Shown here: positions 9,870-18,135 of the stretch, one piece after another | How positions within the stretch are numbered: the first letter of the stretch is position 1 | How the letters are laid out: each line of letters starts with the position of its first letter | NCBI RefSeq assembly: GCF_000725805.1 | Contig: NZ_JOFT01000028.1 | Span: 171,806-235,805, forward strand | Origin: Streptomyces xanthophaeus | GTDB taxonomy: Bacteria; Actinomycetota; Actinomycetes; Streptomycetales; Streptomycetaceae | DNA: 64,000 nucleotides | Direction of reading: 5' to 3' | Program-made: the position numbers and the translations under genes | The notes under the pieces: model-generated | Told to the model about the DNA's origin: nothing | What the model saw: only the letters and a program-made list of their open reading frames with translations | The model's database searches: none

Positions 9870-10307
9870 ATGTCGCTCTACGCCGCGTACGCCGGCAACC
9901 TCGACCCGCGGCTGATGACGCGCCGCGCTCCCCATTCGCCGCTGCGCGGCACGGGCTGGATCAACGACTGGCGGCTGACCTTCGGCGGCGAGCAGATGGG
10001 CTGGGAGGGCGCACTGGCCACGGTCGTCGAAGCCCCCCGCCACCAGGTCTTCGTGGCCCTCTACGACATCGCTCCGCTGGACGAGGACTCGATGGACCGC
10101 TGGGAGGGCGTCGGGCTCGACATCTACCGCCGGATGCGGGTGCGCGTGCACACGCTGGACGGCGAGGAGGCGGCCTGGGTGTACGTCCTGAACGGCTACG
10201 AGGGCGGGCTGCCCTCGGCCCGCTACCTGGGGGAGATCGCAGACGCCGCGGAATCCGCCGGCGCCCCGCACGACTACGTGATGGAGATCCGCAAGCGTCC
10301 CTGCTGA
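9870..10307 (+). CDS. Gamma-glutamylcyclotransferase-like protein
   Basis: A 145-residue single-domain protein of the gamma-glutamylcyclotransferase (AIG2/BtrG) fold. The N-terminal substrate loop MSLYAAYAGNLDPRLMTRRAPH corresponds to the YxSNL segment of the family. GWINDWRLTF, EGALATVVEAP and VALYDIAPLDEDSMDRWEG follow in the usual order, and PSARYLGEIADAAE closes the domain. The family cyclises gamma-glutamyl amines to 5-oxoproline. The physiological substrate is not evident. It stands alone between lpdA-like and punA. Confidence 0.85.
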   Translation: MSLYAAYAGNLDPRLMTRRAPHSPLRGTGWINDWRLTFGGEQMGWEGALATVVEAPRHQVFVALYDIAPLDEDSMDRWEGVGLDIYRRMRVRVHTLDGEEAAWVYVLNGYEGGLPSARYLGEIADAAESAGAPHDYVMEIRKRPC

Positions 10308-10406
10308 CCGGGCGCACCCCGCAGGTCCCCGGGCCCCGCACGGCACGGCGGGGACGATTCGGCGGAAACGACAAGGCAACGATCCGAACACCGTGAGCTG
10401 TGCCAT

Positions 10407-10418
10407 CTACGCGCGTAG
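10407..10418. promoter_or_regulatory. Nucleoside-regulon palindrome upstream of punA
   Basis: Perfect 12-base palindrome CTACGCGCGTAG, 25 bases before the punA start. It is identical to sites before deoC, add and the ABC transporter operon, and near-identical to those before deoA and bmpA. It is probably an operator for a repressor of nucleoside catabolism. Confidence 0.85.
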
Positions 10419-10443
10419 GGATTGAGCGGTTACGCTCGTCCGC

Positions 10444-11250
10444 GTGAACGCATCTGTTACCGATCCCCACGCTGCCGCAGACGCCGCCGCCGCGCGTCTG
10501 CGTGAGCTCACCGGCGCCGAGACCCACGACGTCGCCCTCGTCATGGGCTCCGGCTGGGCCCCCGCTGCGGAGGCGCTCGGCGCCCCCGAGGCCGAGTTCC
10601 CGGTCACCGAGCTGCCCGGCTTCCCGCCCCCCGCCGTCGAGGGCCACGGCGGCAAGATCCGCTCGTACAAGATCGGCGACAAGCGCGCGCTGCTCTTCCT
10701 CGGCCGGACCCACTACTACGAGGGCCGCGGCGTCGCCGCCGTCGCCCACGGCGTGCGCACCGCCGTCGCCGCCGGCTGCAAGACCGTCGTCCTGACCAAC
10801 GGCTGCGGGGGCCTGCGCGAGGGCATGAAGCCCGGCCAGCCGGTCCTGATCAGCGACCACCTCAACCTGACGGCCACCTCGCCGATCATCGGCGCGAACT
10901 TCGTGGACCTCACCGACCTGTACTCGCCGCGGCTGCGCGCGATGTGCAAGGAGATCGACGAGACCCTCGAAGAGGGCGTCTACGTGCAGTTCCCCGGGCC
11001 GCACTACGAGACCCCGGCCGAGATCAACATGATCCGCGTGATGGGCGCCGACCTGGTCGGCATGTCCACCGTGCTGGAGGCCATCGCCGCCCGTGAGGCC
11101 GGCGCCGAGGTGCTCGGCATCTCCCTGGTCACCAACCTGGCGGCGGGCATCTCCGGCGAGCCGCTGAACCACGAAGAGGTGCTCCAGGCCGGCCGTGACT
11201 CGGCCGCGCGCATGGGCAAGCTGCTGACCCAGGTCCTCGCCCGCATCTGA
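10444..11250 (+). CDS. punA: Purine nucleoside phosphorylase
   Basis: Trimeric (class II) purine nucleoside phosphorylase of 268 residues, splitting inosine, guanosine and their deoxy forms with phosphate into base plus ribose 1-phosphate. Visible residues: the phosphate site GSGW and [40 protein letters not shown], the base-binding VGMSTVLEA and the purine-contacting TNLAAGI...NHEEV. GTG 10444 is the only sensible start. It sits just downstream of an operator palindrome and 35 bases before the phosphosugar mutase gene, forming a two-gene salvage operon. Confidence 0.95.
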   Translation: MNASVTDPHAAADAAAARLRELTGAETHDVALVMGSGWAPAAEALGAPEAEFPVTELPGFPPPAVEGHGGKIRSYKIGDKRALLFLGRTHYYEGRGVAAVAHGVRTAVAAGCKTVVLTNGCGGLREGMKPGQPVLISDHLNLTATSPIIGANFVDLTDLYSPRLRAMCKEIDETLEEGVYVQFPGPHYETPAEINMIRVMGADLVGMSTVLEAIAAREAGAEVLGISLVTNLAAGISGEPLNHEEVLQAGRDSAARMGKLLTQVLARI

Positions 11251-11285
11251 GGCACCGGGCCCGTACGAGAGGTAAGGCGGAAGTA

Positions 11286-12941
11286 GTGCAGGAACAGGAC
11301 GACCTGATCACCCGGGCGCAGGCCTGGCTGGCCGAGGACCCGGACCCCGAGACCGCGGCGGAGCTCGCGGAGCTCATCGAGTCGGGCGACACCGCCGCGC
11401 TCGCGGACCGCTTCTCCGGCACGCTCCAGTTCGGCACCGCCGGGCTGCGCGGCGAGATCGGTGCGGGCCCGATGCGGATGAACCGCAGCGTGGTCATCCG
11501 GGCCGCGGCGGGCCTCGCGGCCTACCTCAAGGCCCAGGGCCACGCCGGCGGCCTGGTCGTCGTCGGCTACGACGCGCGCTACAAGTCGGCCGACTTCGCC
11601 CGCGACACCGCGGCCGTGATGACCGGCGCCGGGCTGCGCGCGGCCGTCCTGCCCCGTCCGCTGCCGACGCCCGTCCTGGCGTACGCCATAAGGCACCTGG
11701 GCGCCGTCGCCGGCGTCGAGGTGACCGCGAGCCACAACCCTCCCCGGGACAACGGCTACAAGGTCTACCTCGGCGACGGCTCGCAGATCGTCTCCCCGGC
11801 GGACACCGAGATCGCCGCGGAGATCGCCCGCGTGGAGACCCTCGCCTCGGTCCCGCGCCCGGAGTCGGGCTGGGAGCAGCTCGGCGACGAGGTCCTGGAG
11901 GCCTACCTGGCGCGTACGGACTCCGTCCTGACCCCCGGGTCCCCCCGGGGCGTGCGGACCGTCTACACGGCCATGCACGGCGTCGGCAAGGACGTCGTGA
12001 TGGCGGCCTTCGCCCGGCACGGCTTCCCGGAGCCGGTCCTGGTCGCCGAGCAGGCCGAGCCGGACCCCGCCTTCCCGACCGTGGCCTTCCCCAACCCGGA
12101 GGAGCCGGGCGCGATGGACCTGTCCTTCGCGAAGGCCGCCGAGACCGCCCCGGACATCGTGATCGCGAACGACCCGGACGCCGACCGCTGCGCGGTGGCC
12201 GTCCCGGACGACGCCTCTGCGGCCGGCTGGCGGATGCTGCGCGGCGACGAGGTCGGCGCGCTGCTGGCGGCCCACCTCGTGCACAAGGGGGCGCAGGGCG
12301 TCTTCGCGGAGTCCATCGTCTCCTCCAGCCTCCTGGGCCGGATCGCGGAGGCCGCGGGCGTCGGCTACGAGGAGACCCTGACGGGCTTCAAGTGGATCGC
12401 CCGCGTCGAAGGCCTGCGCTACGGCTACGAGGAGGCGCTCGGCTACTGCGTGGACCCCGAGGGCGTCCGCGACAAGGACGGCGTCACGGCCGCCCTGCTG
12501 GTGGCGGAGCTGGCCTCGGAGCTCAAGGAGCAGGGCCGCACCCTGACCGACCTGCTGGACGACCTGGCGATGGCCCACGGCCTGCACGCCACCGACCAGC
12601 TGTCGGTCCGCGTCTCGGACCTGTCGGTCATCGCCTCGGCGATGGCGGCGCTGCGCGCGCAGCCCCCGGCCTCGCTGGCCGGCCTGCGGGTCGTCTCGGC
12701 GGAGGACCTGACGCGGGGCACGGAATCCCTTCCGCCCACGGACGGCCTGCGCTACTACCTGGACGGCGACTACAAGGCCCGCGTGATCGTCCGCCCGTCG
12801 GGCACGGAGCCGAAGCTGAAGTGCTACCTGGAGGTCGTGGTCCCGGTGGCCGAGGCCTGCGACCTGGCCCCGGCCCGCACCCGCGGCCAGGAGATCCTGG
12901 ACGCGATCAAGAAGGACCTGGCGGTGGCAGCAGGCATCTAG
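11286..12941 (+). CDS. Phospho-sugar mutase (probable phosphopentomutase/phosphomannomutase)
   Basis: Alpha-D-phosphohexomutase superfamily, 551 residues, four domains. Markers are the phosphoserine loop TASHNPPRDNGYK at about residue 146, the Mg-binding NDPDADRCAVAV in the middle, the sugar loop GYEEALGYC and the C-terminal phosphate site RPSGTEPKLKCY. The superfamily interconverts 1- and 6- (or 5-) phosphosugars. Its coupling with punA, which releases ribose 1-phosphate, argues that it makes ribose 5-phosphate (phosphopentomutase) rather than acting mainly on mannose or glucose; that is inference. The start is GTG 11286. Confidence 0.92.
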   Translation: MQEQDDLITRAQAWLAEDPDPETAAELAELIESGDTAALADRFSGTLQFGTAGLRGEIGAGPMRMNRSVVIRAAAGLAAYLKAQGHAGGLVVVGYDARYKSADFARDTAAVMTGAGLRAAVLPRPLPTPVLAYAIRHLGAVAGVEVTASHNPPRDNGYKVYLGDGSQIVSPADTEIAAEIARVETLASVPRPESGWEQLGDEVLEAYLARTDSVLTPGSPRGVRTVYTAMHGVGKDVVMAAFARHGFPEPVLVAEQAEPDPAFPTVAFPNPEEPGAMDLSFAKAAETAPDIVIANDPDADRCAVAVPDDASAAGWRMLRGDEVGALLAAHLVHKGAQGVFAESIVSSSLLGRIAEAAGVGYEETLTGFKWIARVEGLRYGYEEALGYCVDPEGVRDKDGVTAALLVAELASELKEQGRTLTDLLDDLAMAHGLHATDQLSVRVSDLSVIASAMAALRAQPPASLAGLRVVSAEDLTRGTESLPPTDGLRYYLDGDYKARVIVRPSGTEPKLKCYLEVVVPVAEACDLAPARTRGQEILDAIKKDLAVAAGI

Positions 12942-12955
12942 CCGCCCCCGCCACC

Positions 12956-12997
12956 CCCACGGCCCCCCGAGCCCCGTCCGGCCCGGGGGGCCGTGGG
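12956..12997. terminator. Terminator hairpin after the mutase gene
   Basis: Fourteen-base perfect stem CCCACGGCCCCCCG with its complement and a 14-base loop, 15 bases after the mutase stop. It separates the punA operon from the convergent afsQ operon. Confidence 0.75.
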
Positions 12998-13170
12998 CTG
13001 TCCAGGCGGTCCAAGTGGCGGGCGGTGGACCCGTACCGGCCGGCGCCGCGGGACACCGGTCCCGCGGCCCCTGTACGGGCACGGGCGACGCCCCGGGCGA
13101 CCCCCGGCGGACGGAGTCCGCCGCAGCGGCGCGAGCCGGGGAGGGCCGCCCGGGCCGAGCCGTGAGCGCG

Positions 13171-13803
13171 TCAGGAAGGCGTCGGGCGGACGATTTCGCC
13201 CAGGGTCGGGACCGATTCCGGGCGGGAGCGCACCGCGTCCGTGCATTCCCAGGCACGCGGCGGATCCGCGTCCGGCCCGCCCAGGACCACCGGTCCCGGG
13301 CCCGCCGACACCGCTTCGCTGCCCGCCAGCGTGCACACGAGCTGCGAGAGCGCGACCGGCGACAGGTCCTCCGGCTTGCGGCTCAGACGCACCGTGCCCG
13401 CCGGGTCCCCCGTCCTCGGCTGGCCCGACGTCAGCCCGGCCGGGACCCCGGTCGTGAAACCGGCGTCCCGCTCCTCCGCGGACGGGGTCCGCTCCAGCTC
13501 CTCCAGCAGTGCCTGCGCGACGAGCGCCACGGGATCCTTCACGGCCCTCTTCTCGGGCACCGGGACCACCCGTTCCACGCCCACCAGCTGCGATCCGCAG
13601 ACCAGTTCCACCGTGGCCCGGAAACCCTGCACCGCGCCCTGCCCGGACGGCTGCGCCGGGGTGTCGCAGGACACCCGGGACGGGGCCGCGCCCACGTCCA
13701 CGGGGACCGTCGTCGCCCTGATCCCGCAGCCCGGCAGGACGCCCAGGGCGACCAGCCCGAGGAGGCCCACCGCCACCGCCCGCACCCTACGTATCCTCGC
13801 CAC
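13171..13803 (-). CDS. Lipoprotein encoded with AfsQ2
   Basis: A 210-residue protein with a lipoprotein signal (LLGLVALGVLPGCGIR, lipidated Cys at about 26). The body includes RVVPVPEKRAVKDPVALVAQALLEELERTPSAEERDAG, which resembles the first half of a GerMN-type domain without its hallmark end. It overlaps the afsQ2 end by 17 bases on the same strand, so it is the third gene of the afsQ1-afsQ2 operon and probably sits at the outer membrane face where the histidine kinase senses. A role in signal input is inferred from this position only. Confidence 0.82.
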   Translation of the reverse strand: MARIRRVRAVAVGLLGLVALGVLPGCGIRATTVPVDVGAAPSRVSCDTPAQPSGQGAVQGFRATVELVCGSQLVGVERVVPVPEKRAVKDPVALVAQALLEELERTPSAEERDAGFTTGVPAGLTSGQPRTGDPAGTVRLSRKPEDLSPVALSQLVCTLAGSEAVSAGPGPVVLGGPDADPPRAWECTDAVRSRPESVPTLGEIVRPTPS

Positions 13804-15274
13804 CGGCGATCACCTTCCCCACGTCCACCGGCAGCCGCAGCGTGAACAGCGCACCGCCCCCCGCCCCGTTGGCGGCGGTGATGTCACCGCCGTGGATGTG
13901 TGCGTTCTCCACGGCGATCGACAGGCCCAGCCCGCTCCCGTCCGACTTCGGCCGGGAGGCGCTGGCCTTGTAGAACCGGTCGAAGACGTGCGGCAGGACC
14001 TCCTCGGGGATGCCCGGCCCGTTGTCCTGGACCGCGATCACCAGCCACTCGTCCTGCACGACCACCGAGACCCGCACCGGCGAACCGCCGTGCTTGAGCG
14101 CGTTGCCGATCAGGTTGGCCAGGATCACGTCGAGGCGGCGCGGGTCGAGCCGCGCCACGATGCCCCGTTCGGCATCGAGTTCCACGGCGTCCAGCCAGGC
14201 CCGCGCGTCGATGCAGGCGGTGACCTGGTCGGCGACGTCCACGTCGTCGAGCACCAGCCGGGCCGTTCCCGCGTCGAAGCGGGTGACCTCCATCAGGTTC
14301 TCGACGAGGTCGTTGAGCCGCCGGGTCTCGCTCACCACGAGCGCGACCGCCGGGGCGATCATCGGGTCGAGGTCGTCGACCTCCTCCTCCAGCACCTCGG
14401 CCACCGCCGTCAGCGCCGTCAGCGGGGTCCGCAGTTCGTGCGACATGTCCGCGACGAAGCGCCGGCTGGACTCCTCCCGCGCGCTCATGTCGGCGACCTT
14501 CTTCTCCAGCGCCTCGGCCGTCTTGTTGAAGGTGTGCGACAGATCGGCGAGTTCGTCGGTCCCCGACACGTCGAGCCGGTGGTCCAGCTCGCCCTCGCCG
14601 AGCCGCCGCGCCGCATCGCCCAGCCGCTGCACGGGCTTGAGCACGGTACGGGCCGCGGCCTGCGCCAGCAGCGCGGAGCCGAGCAGCGCCAGACCCGTCG
14701 CGATGGTCAGCGACCAGCCCAGCGCGTTGAGGTCGTCCCGCTCCTGCGCGAGCGACTTGTACATGTAGCCGGTCGGCCCGCCGCCCACGATCCGCGTCCC
14801 GCCGACCAGGTACGGATTGCCCTGCGGCTTCGTCCGCTGCCAGTACATGTGGTACTCGGAGTCGTTGGCCGAGGTCATCTTCTGCTGGTCGTCCACCGCG
14901 TGCTGGAGGGACTTGGGCACGTCGGCCAGCCCGAAGGAATCGGGTCCCGCCGCCCCGAACACCTGACGGCGGTCCTTGTCCTCGTGCACCAGCAGCACGC
15001 TGTAGCCGGGGCTGCTGCCCGCCATCAGTTCGGCGGTGCGCTGCATCTCCTCCGGGGTCGGGTCCGCGGGCAGTGCGGCGGCCCGGTTCTGCATCTCCTG
15101 CCGGAAGTCGCCGAGGGCGGCCTCCTGGACGCGGGTGAGGACCGCCTCCCGGTTGAGCCAGTACGCGATCCCGGAGGCCGAGACCGCGGCCGTCAGCGCG
15201 ACCAGTGCGAACACCACGAGGAGGCGCAGCCGCAGGCTGGTCCAGCGCCGGCCCGAGAGCAGCGCCCGGATCAC
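13787..15274 (-). CDS. afsQ2: Sensor histidine kinase AfsQ2
   Basis: A 495-residue membrane kinase. Two membrane helices (about residues 18-40 and 170-190) bracket an extracellular sensor domain of about 130 residues. Then come a HAMP domain, HisKA with the phosphorylated His in MSHELRTPL, and the HATPase with NLIGNALKHG, DNGPGIP and GSGLGLSIAV. GTG 15274 overlaps the afsQ1 stop by four bases, so the two are translationally coupled. In Streptomyces, AfsQ1-AfsQ2 links nitrogen status, including glutamate, to antibiotic production and development (established work). The frame is open well upstream, but the coupled GTG is clearly the start. Confidence 0.93.
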   Translation of the reverse strand: MIRALLSGRRWTSLRLRLLVVFALVALTAAVSASGIAYWLNREAVLTRVQEAALGDFRQEMQNRAAALPADPTPEEMQRTAELMAGSSPGYSVLLVHEDKDRRQVFGAAGPDSFGLADVPKSLQHAVDDQQKMTSANDSEYHMYWQRTKPQGNPYLVGGTRIVGGGPTGYMYKSLAQERDDLNALGWSLTIATGLALLGSALLAQAAARTVLKPVQRLGDAARRLGEGELDHRLDVSGTDELADLSHTFNKTAEALEKKVADMSAREESSRRFVADMSHELRTPLTALTAVAEVLEEEVDDLDPMIAPAVALVVSETRRLNDLVENLMEVTRFDAGTARLVLDDVDVADQVTACIDARAWLDAVELDAERGIVARLDPRRLDVILANLIGNALKHGGSPVRVSVVVQDEWLVIAVQDNGPGIPEEVLPHVFDRFYKASASRPKSDGSGLGLSIAVENAHIHGGDITAANGAGGGALFTLRLPVDVGKVIAGGEDT

Positions 15275-15948
15275 TGCGGGGAGTCCAGGCGGTAACCGAC
15301 GCCCCGGACGGTGCGGATCAGGGTGGGTGAGGACGGCACGTCCTCGACCTTGGCGCGCAGCCGCTGCACGCAGGCGTCGACGAGCCGGGAGTCGCCGAGG
15401 TAGTCGTGCTCCCAGACGAGGCGGAGCAGCTGCTGACGGGACAGGGCCTGGCCGGGCCGCCGGCTCAGTTCCAGCAGCAGGCGCAGCTCGGTCGGGGTGA
15501 GCTGGAGGTCCTCCCCGTTCTTCGTCACCGTCATCGCCGCCCGGTCGATGACCAGGGACCCGAAGCTCGCGGAGTCGCTGGACTCCCGCTCGCCACGGCG
15601 CAGCACGGCCCGGATGCGGGCGTCGAGGACCCGGCCCTGGACGGGCTTGACCACGTAGTCGTCGGCGCCGGACTCCAGACCGACGACCACGTCGATGTCG
15701 TCGCTGCGCGCGGTGAGCAGGATGATCGGCAGCTGGTCGGTGCGGCGGATCCGCCGGCACACCTCGAAGCCGTCGATCCCGGGCAGCATGACGTCCAGCA
15801 CGATCAGGTCCGGCCGCTGCTCGCGCAGCAGTTTCAGGCCGTCCTCGCCCGTCGCCGCGGTGGCCACTCGGTGGCCCTGGCGTGACAGGGAGAGTTCGAG
15901 GGCCGTGCGGATGGCGTCGTCGTCCTCGATCAGCAACAGGAAAGGCAC
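15271..15948 (-). CDS. afsQ1: Response regulator AfsQ1
   Basis: OmpR/PhoB-family regulator of 225 residues, the length I recall for AfsQ1. The receiver domain has acidic pocket EDDD near residue 8, phosphoryl site Asp in LIVLDVMLPGIDG and Lys in DDYVVKP. The C-terminal winged helix carries LTPTELRLLLELSRRPGQ and TVRGVGYRLD. GTG 15948 is preferred by family length; ATG 15966 is an alternative. It faces sigQ across a 174-base region that holds an exact AfsQ1 box, so it probably regulates both itself and sigQ. Confidence 0.94.
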   Translation of the reverse strand: MPFLLLIEDDDAIRTALELSLSRQGHRVATAATGEDGLKLLREQRPDLIVLDVMLPGIDGFEVCRRIRRTDQLPIILLTARSDDIDVVVGLESGADDYVVKPVQGRVLDARIRAVLRRGERESSDSASFGSLVIDRAAMTVTKNGEDLQLTPTELRLLLELSRRPGQALSRQQLLRLVWEHDYLGDSRLVDACVQRLRAKVEDVPSSPTLIRTVRGVGYRLDSPQ

Positions 15949-16018
15949 GGGCTCATTCTGTCCCATCCCCCGTTCGGACTTCGACCTCCTGGCGGCGGGG
16001 ATCCGGCAGGGGTTCGCT

Positions 16019-16034
16019 GTGACAGGCCTGTGAC
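16019..16034. promoter_or_regulatory. AfsQ1 binding site between afsQ1 and sigQ
   Basis: Reads GTGAC-AGGCCT-GTGAC, an exact match to the published AfsQ1 consensus GTnAC-n6-GTnAC (direct repeat). It lies 70 bases before afsQ1 and 88 bases before sigQ, a position suited to control of both promoters. Confidence 0.85.
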
Positions 16035-16122
16035 AGTCGGCGGACACCCCGGTTATGTCGGGGGGGCAGGCTTCTGTCAACGCACAACGGACCGAAGCAG
16101 ACTCCACGACGGGGGGCGCGAG

Positions 16123-16821
16123 ATGAACACGCTGCACAGCACCACGACCAGCGCGGTTGTCACGCGGCTGCACGATGTGAACCGCCGGGCGGGTGTCCGT
16201 AACGTCACGGTCGCCCGTCCGCGGCCGGCACACGTCACAGCCATTGACGCGAACCAGTACCAGGCGGTTCCCGCACAGCGCAGCAACCCGTCCTCGGCTT
16301 CCGAGGCGGAGTTCACGGCGTACGTGCAGGAGCGCCGGGCCGCGCTGTACGCGACGGCCTTCCACCTCACCGGTGACCGGCACGAGGCCGAGGACCTGTT
16401 GCAGAGCGCGCTGTTCTCCACGTACCGCGCCTGGGACCGGATCACCGACAAGGCTGCCGTCGGCGGCTACCTGCGGCGCACGATGACGAACCTGCACATC
16501 AGCGCGTGGCGGCGGCGGAAGCTGAACGAGTACCCGACCGAGGAGCTGCCGGAGACGGCCTCCGACACGGACGCGATGCGCGGTACGGAACTGCGTGCGG
16601 TGCTGTGGCAGGCACTCGCCCGCATCCCGGAGACGCAGCGCACGATGCTGGTGCTGCGGTACTACGAGGGCCGTACGGACCCGGAGATCGCCGAGATCCT
16701 CGGGATCAGCGTCGGCACTGTGAAGTCGAGCATCTGGCGTTCGCTGCGCCGCCTGCGGGACGACGAGGCGCTGAGCTTCGGCAACGACGAGGCGGAGTCC
16801 TTCGAAGAGCTCGTCGCGTAA
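16123..16821 (+). CDS. sigQ: ECF RNA polymerase sigma factor SigQ
   Basis: A 232-residue sigma-70 factor of the SigE-like (SigE family) group. After about 60 N-terminal residues, region 2 runs from EAEFTAYVQERRAALYATAFHLTG through HEAEDLLQSALFSTYRAW, and region 4 contains the recognition helix DPEIAEILGISVGTVKSSI. It is transcribed away from afsQ1 with an AfsQ1 box between. In S. coelicolor, SigQ modulates antibiotic production and works with AfsQ1/Q2. The ATG at 16123 has weak spacing to GGGGGGCG; the next usable start would cut into the domain. Confidence 0.93.
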   Translation: MNTLHSTTTSAVVTRLHDVNRRAGVRNVTVARPRPAHVTAIDANQYQAVPAQRSNPSSASEAEFTAYVQERRAALYATAFHLTGDRHEAEDLLQSALFSTYRAWDRITDKAAVGGYLRRTMTNLHISAWRRRKLNEYPTEELPETASDTDAMRGTELRAVLWQALARIPETQRTMLVLRYYEGRTDPEIAEILGISVGTVKSSIWRSLRRLRDDEALSFGNDEAESFEELVA

Positions 16822-16887
16822 CGCGGCGGAACAGGACCATCGGGCCAGGGGGCCCGTCCTACGGGGGTGGGACGGGGGCCGCGGGGG

Positions 16888-16935
16888 GAAAAGGCGGGAT
16901 CAAGGGGTCGGGGGTCCCCGTGATCCCGCCTTTTC
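16888..16935. terminator. Bidirectional terminator between sigQ and udk
   Basis: Fifteen-base stem GAAAAGGCGGGATCA with its complement TGATCCCGCCTTTTC, and an inner GGGG/CCCC stem. The A and T runs at the ends suit termination of both converging genes. Confidence 0.88.
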
Positions 16936-16956
16936 GCGTCCTCGTTACCGGCGGCC

Positions 16957-17598
16957 CTACGCGGGGGCGGTGGTGCGGTGGCGGCCGGCCGCGGCGGCCG
17001 CGAGGCGGCCCAGGGCCTCGTCGCGGGCGCAGGCGTGCGCGCCGAGGCCGACGTGCCGGGCCACGATGCCCCGCTCGGCTCGCATCAGGCGCCAGCCCCT
17101 GCGCAGCAGGAACGGGACGGACTTGCGCCCCTCGCGCAGGTCACGGGCGAGCCGGCGGCGGAAGGTGGTCGAGGGGCGTCCGCGCAGGCAGATCGCGTCG
17201 GCCAGCAGCCCCAGCTCCTGGCAGCGTGCCGCGATGTCGGCGGCGAAGATGCCCTCGGCGATGAACAGCGGTGTGTGCGGGGACCGTGCGATGTCGAAGG
17301 TCTCGGAGCCGGTCCGCGAGGACGTGGAGATGTCGTAGACGGGCACCTGCGTGCGCCCCGTCGCGCACAGCCGGGCGATGGCCGCGACCGCCGTGTCCGC
17401 GTCCCAGGACAGCGGGGAGTCCCAGTCGATGTCGGCGCTGCCCTCCACCAGGGGGAGGGTGGGGTCGTCGCCCTCCTTGTAGAAGTCGTCGAGGCGCAGC
17501 ACGGGCAGCCCCGAACGGGCGGCGAGGGAGGACTTGCCGGAGCCCGACGGACCGGTCAGCAGCACGACGCGGGTCGGTGAAGGAGAGGAGGAGCTCAC
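16957..17598 (-). CDS. udk: Uridine kinase
   Basis: P-loop nucleoside kinase of about 213 residues that phosphorylates uridine (and cytidine) in pyrimidine salvage. The Walker A motif GPSGSGKSS lies near residue 20, followed by LRLDDFYKEGDDPTLP, the nucleoside site DIDWDSPLSWD, EGIFAADIA and CLRGRPSTTFRRRLARDL. GTG 17598 is chosen because it starts just before the P-loop strand; the frame is open further upstream but that sequence looks non-coding. No good palindrome of the nucleoside regulon precedes it, so it may not share that control. Confidence 0.88.
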   Translation of the reverse strand: MSSSSPSPTRVVLLTGPSGSGKSSLAARSGLPVLRLDDFYKEGDDPTLPLVEGSADIDWDSPLSWDADTAVAAIARLCATGRTQVPVYDISTSSRTGSETFDIARSPHTPLFIAEGIFAADIAARCQELGLLADAICLRGRPSTTFRRRLARDLREGRKSVPFLLRRGWRLMRAERGIVARHVGLGAHACARDEALGRLAAAAAGRHRTTAPA

Positions 17599-17681
17599 GG
17601 GACACCAGTCTGAACCATTCCCCCGGGTAGGGGATCCTCCAGGTGGCCGGTTGGTATCCAGGATCACACCTCAACTACGCT

Positions 17682-17693
17682 GCGTGCGCACGC
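17682..17693. repeat. Palindrome GCGTGCGCACGC upstream of the small secreted protein
   Basis: Perfect 12-base inverted repeat between udk and the gene at 17720, flanked by two copies of CTACG. It could be an operator or simply a GC-rich coincidence. Confidence 0.4.
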
Positions 17694-17719
17694 GACTACG
17701 ACCACAGGCGAGGATTCCC

Positions 17720-18070
17720 ATGGCACGTCACGCAGCTCCTTCCGGACCGAACCGGCTCCGCGCCGCGGGCCTGAGCGTCTCGATGGCCGGCGCGGCCCTG
17801 GCGATGGCCGCCGGCGGCGCACAGGCCGGTGAACTCGACGTCCCCGCCGCGCTGGCCGGCGTCGCGAACCCGATCGCGAACCTGAAGGTGAACCCGCTCG
17901 CGAACACCGGTGTGGACCCGCTGGACAACGGGGTGGCCACCAAGATCGCGGACTTCCCGTCCGTCGGTACGGGCATGGTCACCGGCAGCCTGACCCGCGG
18001 TTCCTCGGTGGGCGAGCTGCCCACCGCGGCCGTGTCCTCGCTGCTCGGGCCGGTGCTCCCGAAGCAGTAG
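17720..18070 (+). CDS. Small secreted protein of unknown function
   Basis: A 116-residue protein with a cleavable signal peptide (RLRAAGLSVSMAGAALAMA, cleavage likely after GGAQA near residue 38). The mature part is about 78 residues, low in charge, with repeated NP and GVD/GVA units (VANPIANLKVNPLANTGVDP) and no cysteine. No domain is recognised. A perfect palindrome GCGTGCGCACGC lies 26 bases upstream. Confidence 0.78.
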   Translation: MARHAAPSGPNRLRAAGLSVSMAGAALAMAAGGAQAGELDVPAALAGVANPIANLKVNPLANTGVDPLDNGVATKIADFPSVGTGMVTGSLTRGSSVGELPTAAVSSLLGPVLPKQ

Positions 18071-18082
18071 CGGGCACGGGAA

Positions 18083-18115
18083 GGCCCCGGCAGCACGGGG
18101 GTCGCTGCCGGGGCC
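18083..18115. terminator. Terminator between the secreted protein gene and the aldehyde dehydrogenase operon
   Basis: Twelve-base perfect stem GGCCCCGGCAGC and its complement with a nine-base loop, 12 bases after one stop codon and 20 bases beyond the end of the opposing gene. Confidence 0.85.
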
Positions 18116-18135
18116 GGTCGGTGGGGCGGGTGCTC

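Noticed and set aside
17675..17688. CTACGC-T-GCGTGC upstream of udk as a degenerate regulon site
   Set aside because: It has an inserted base and a changed right half, 77 bases from the start; too weak to claim control of uridine kinase.
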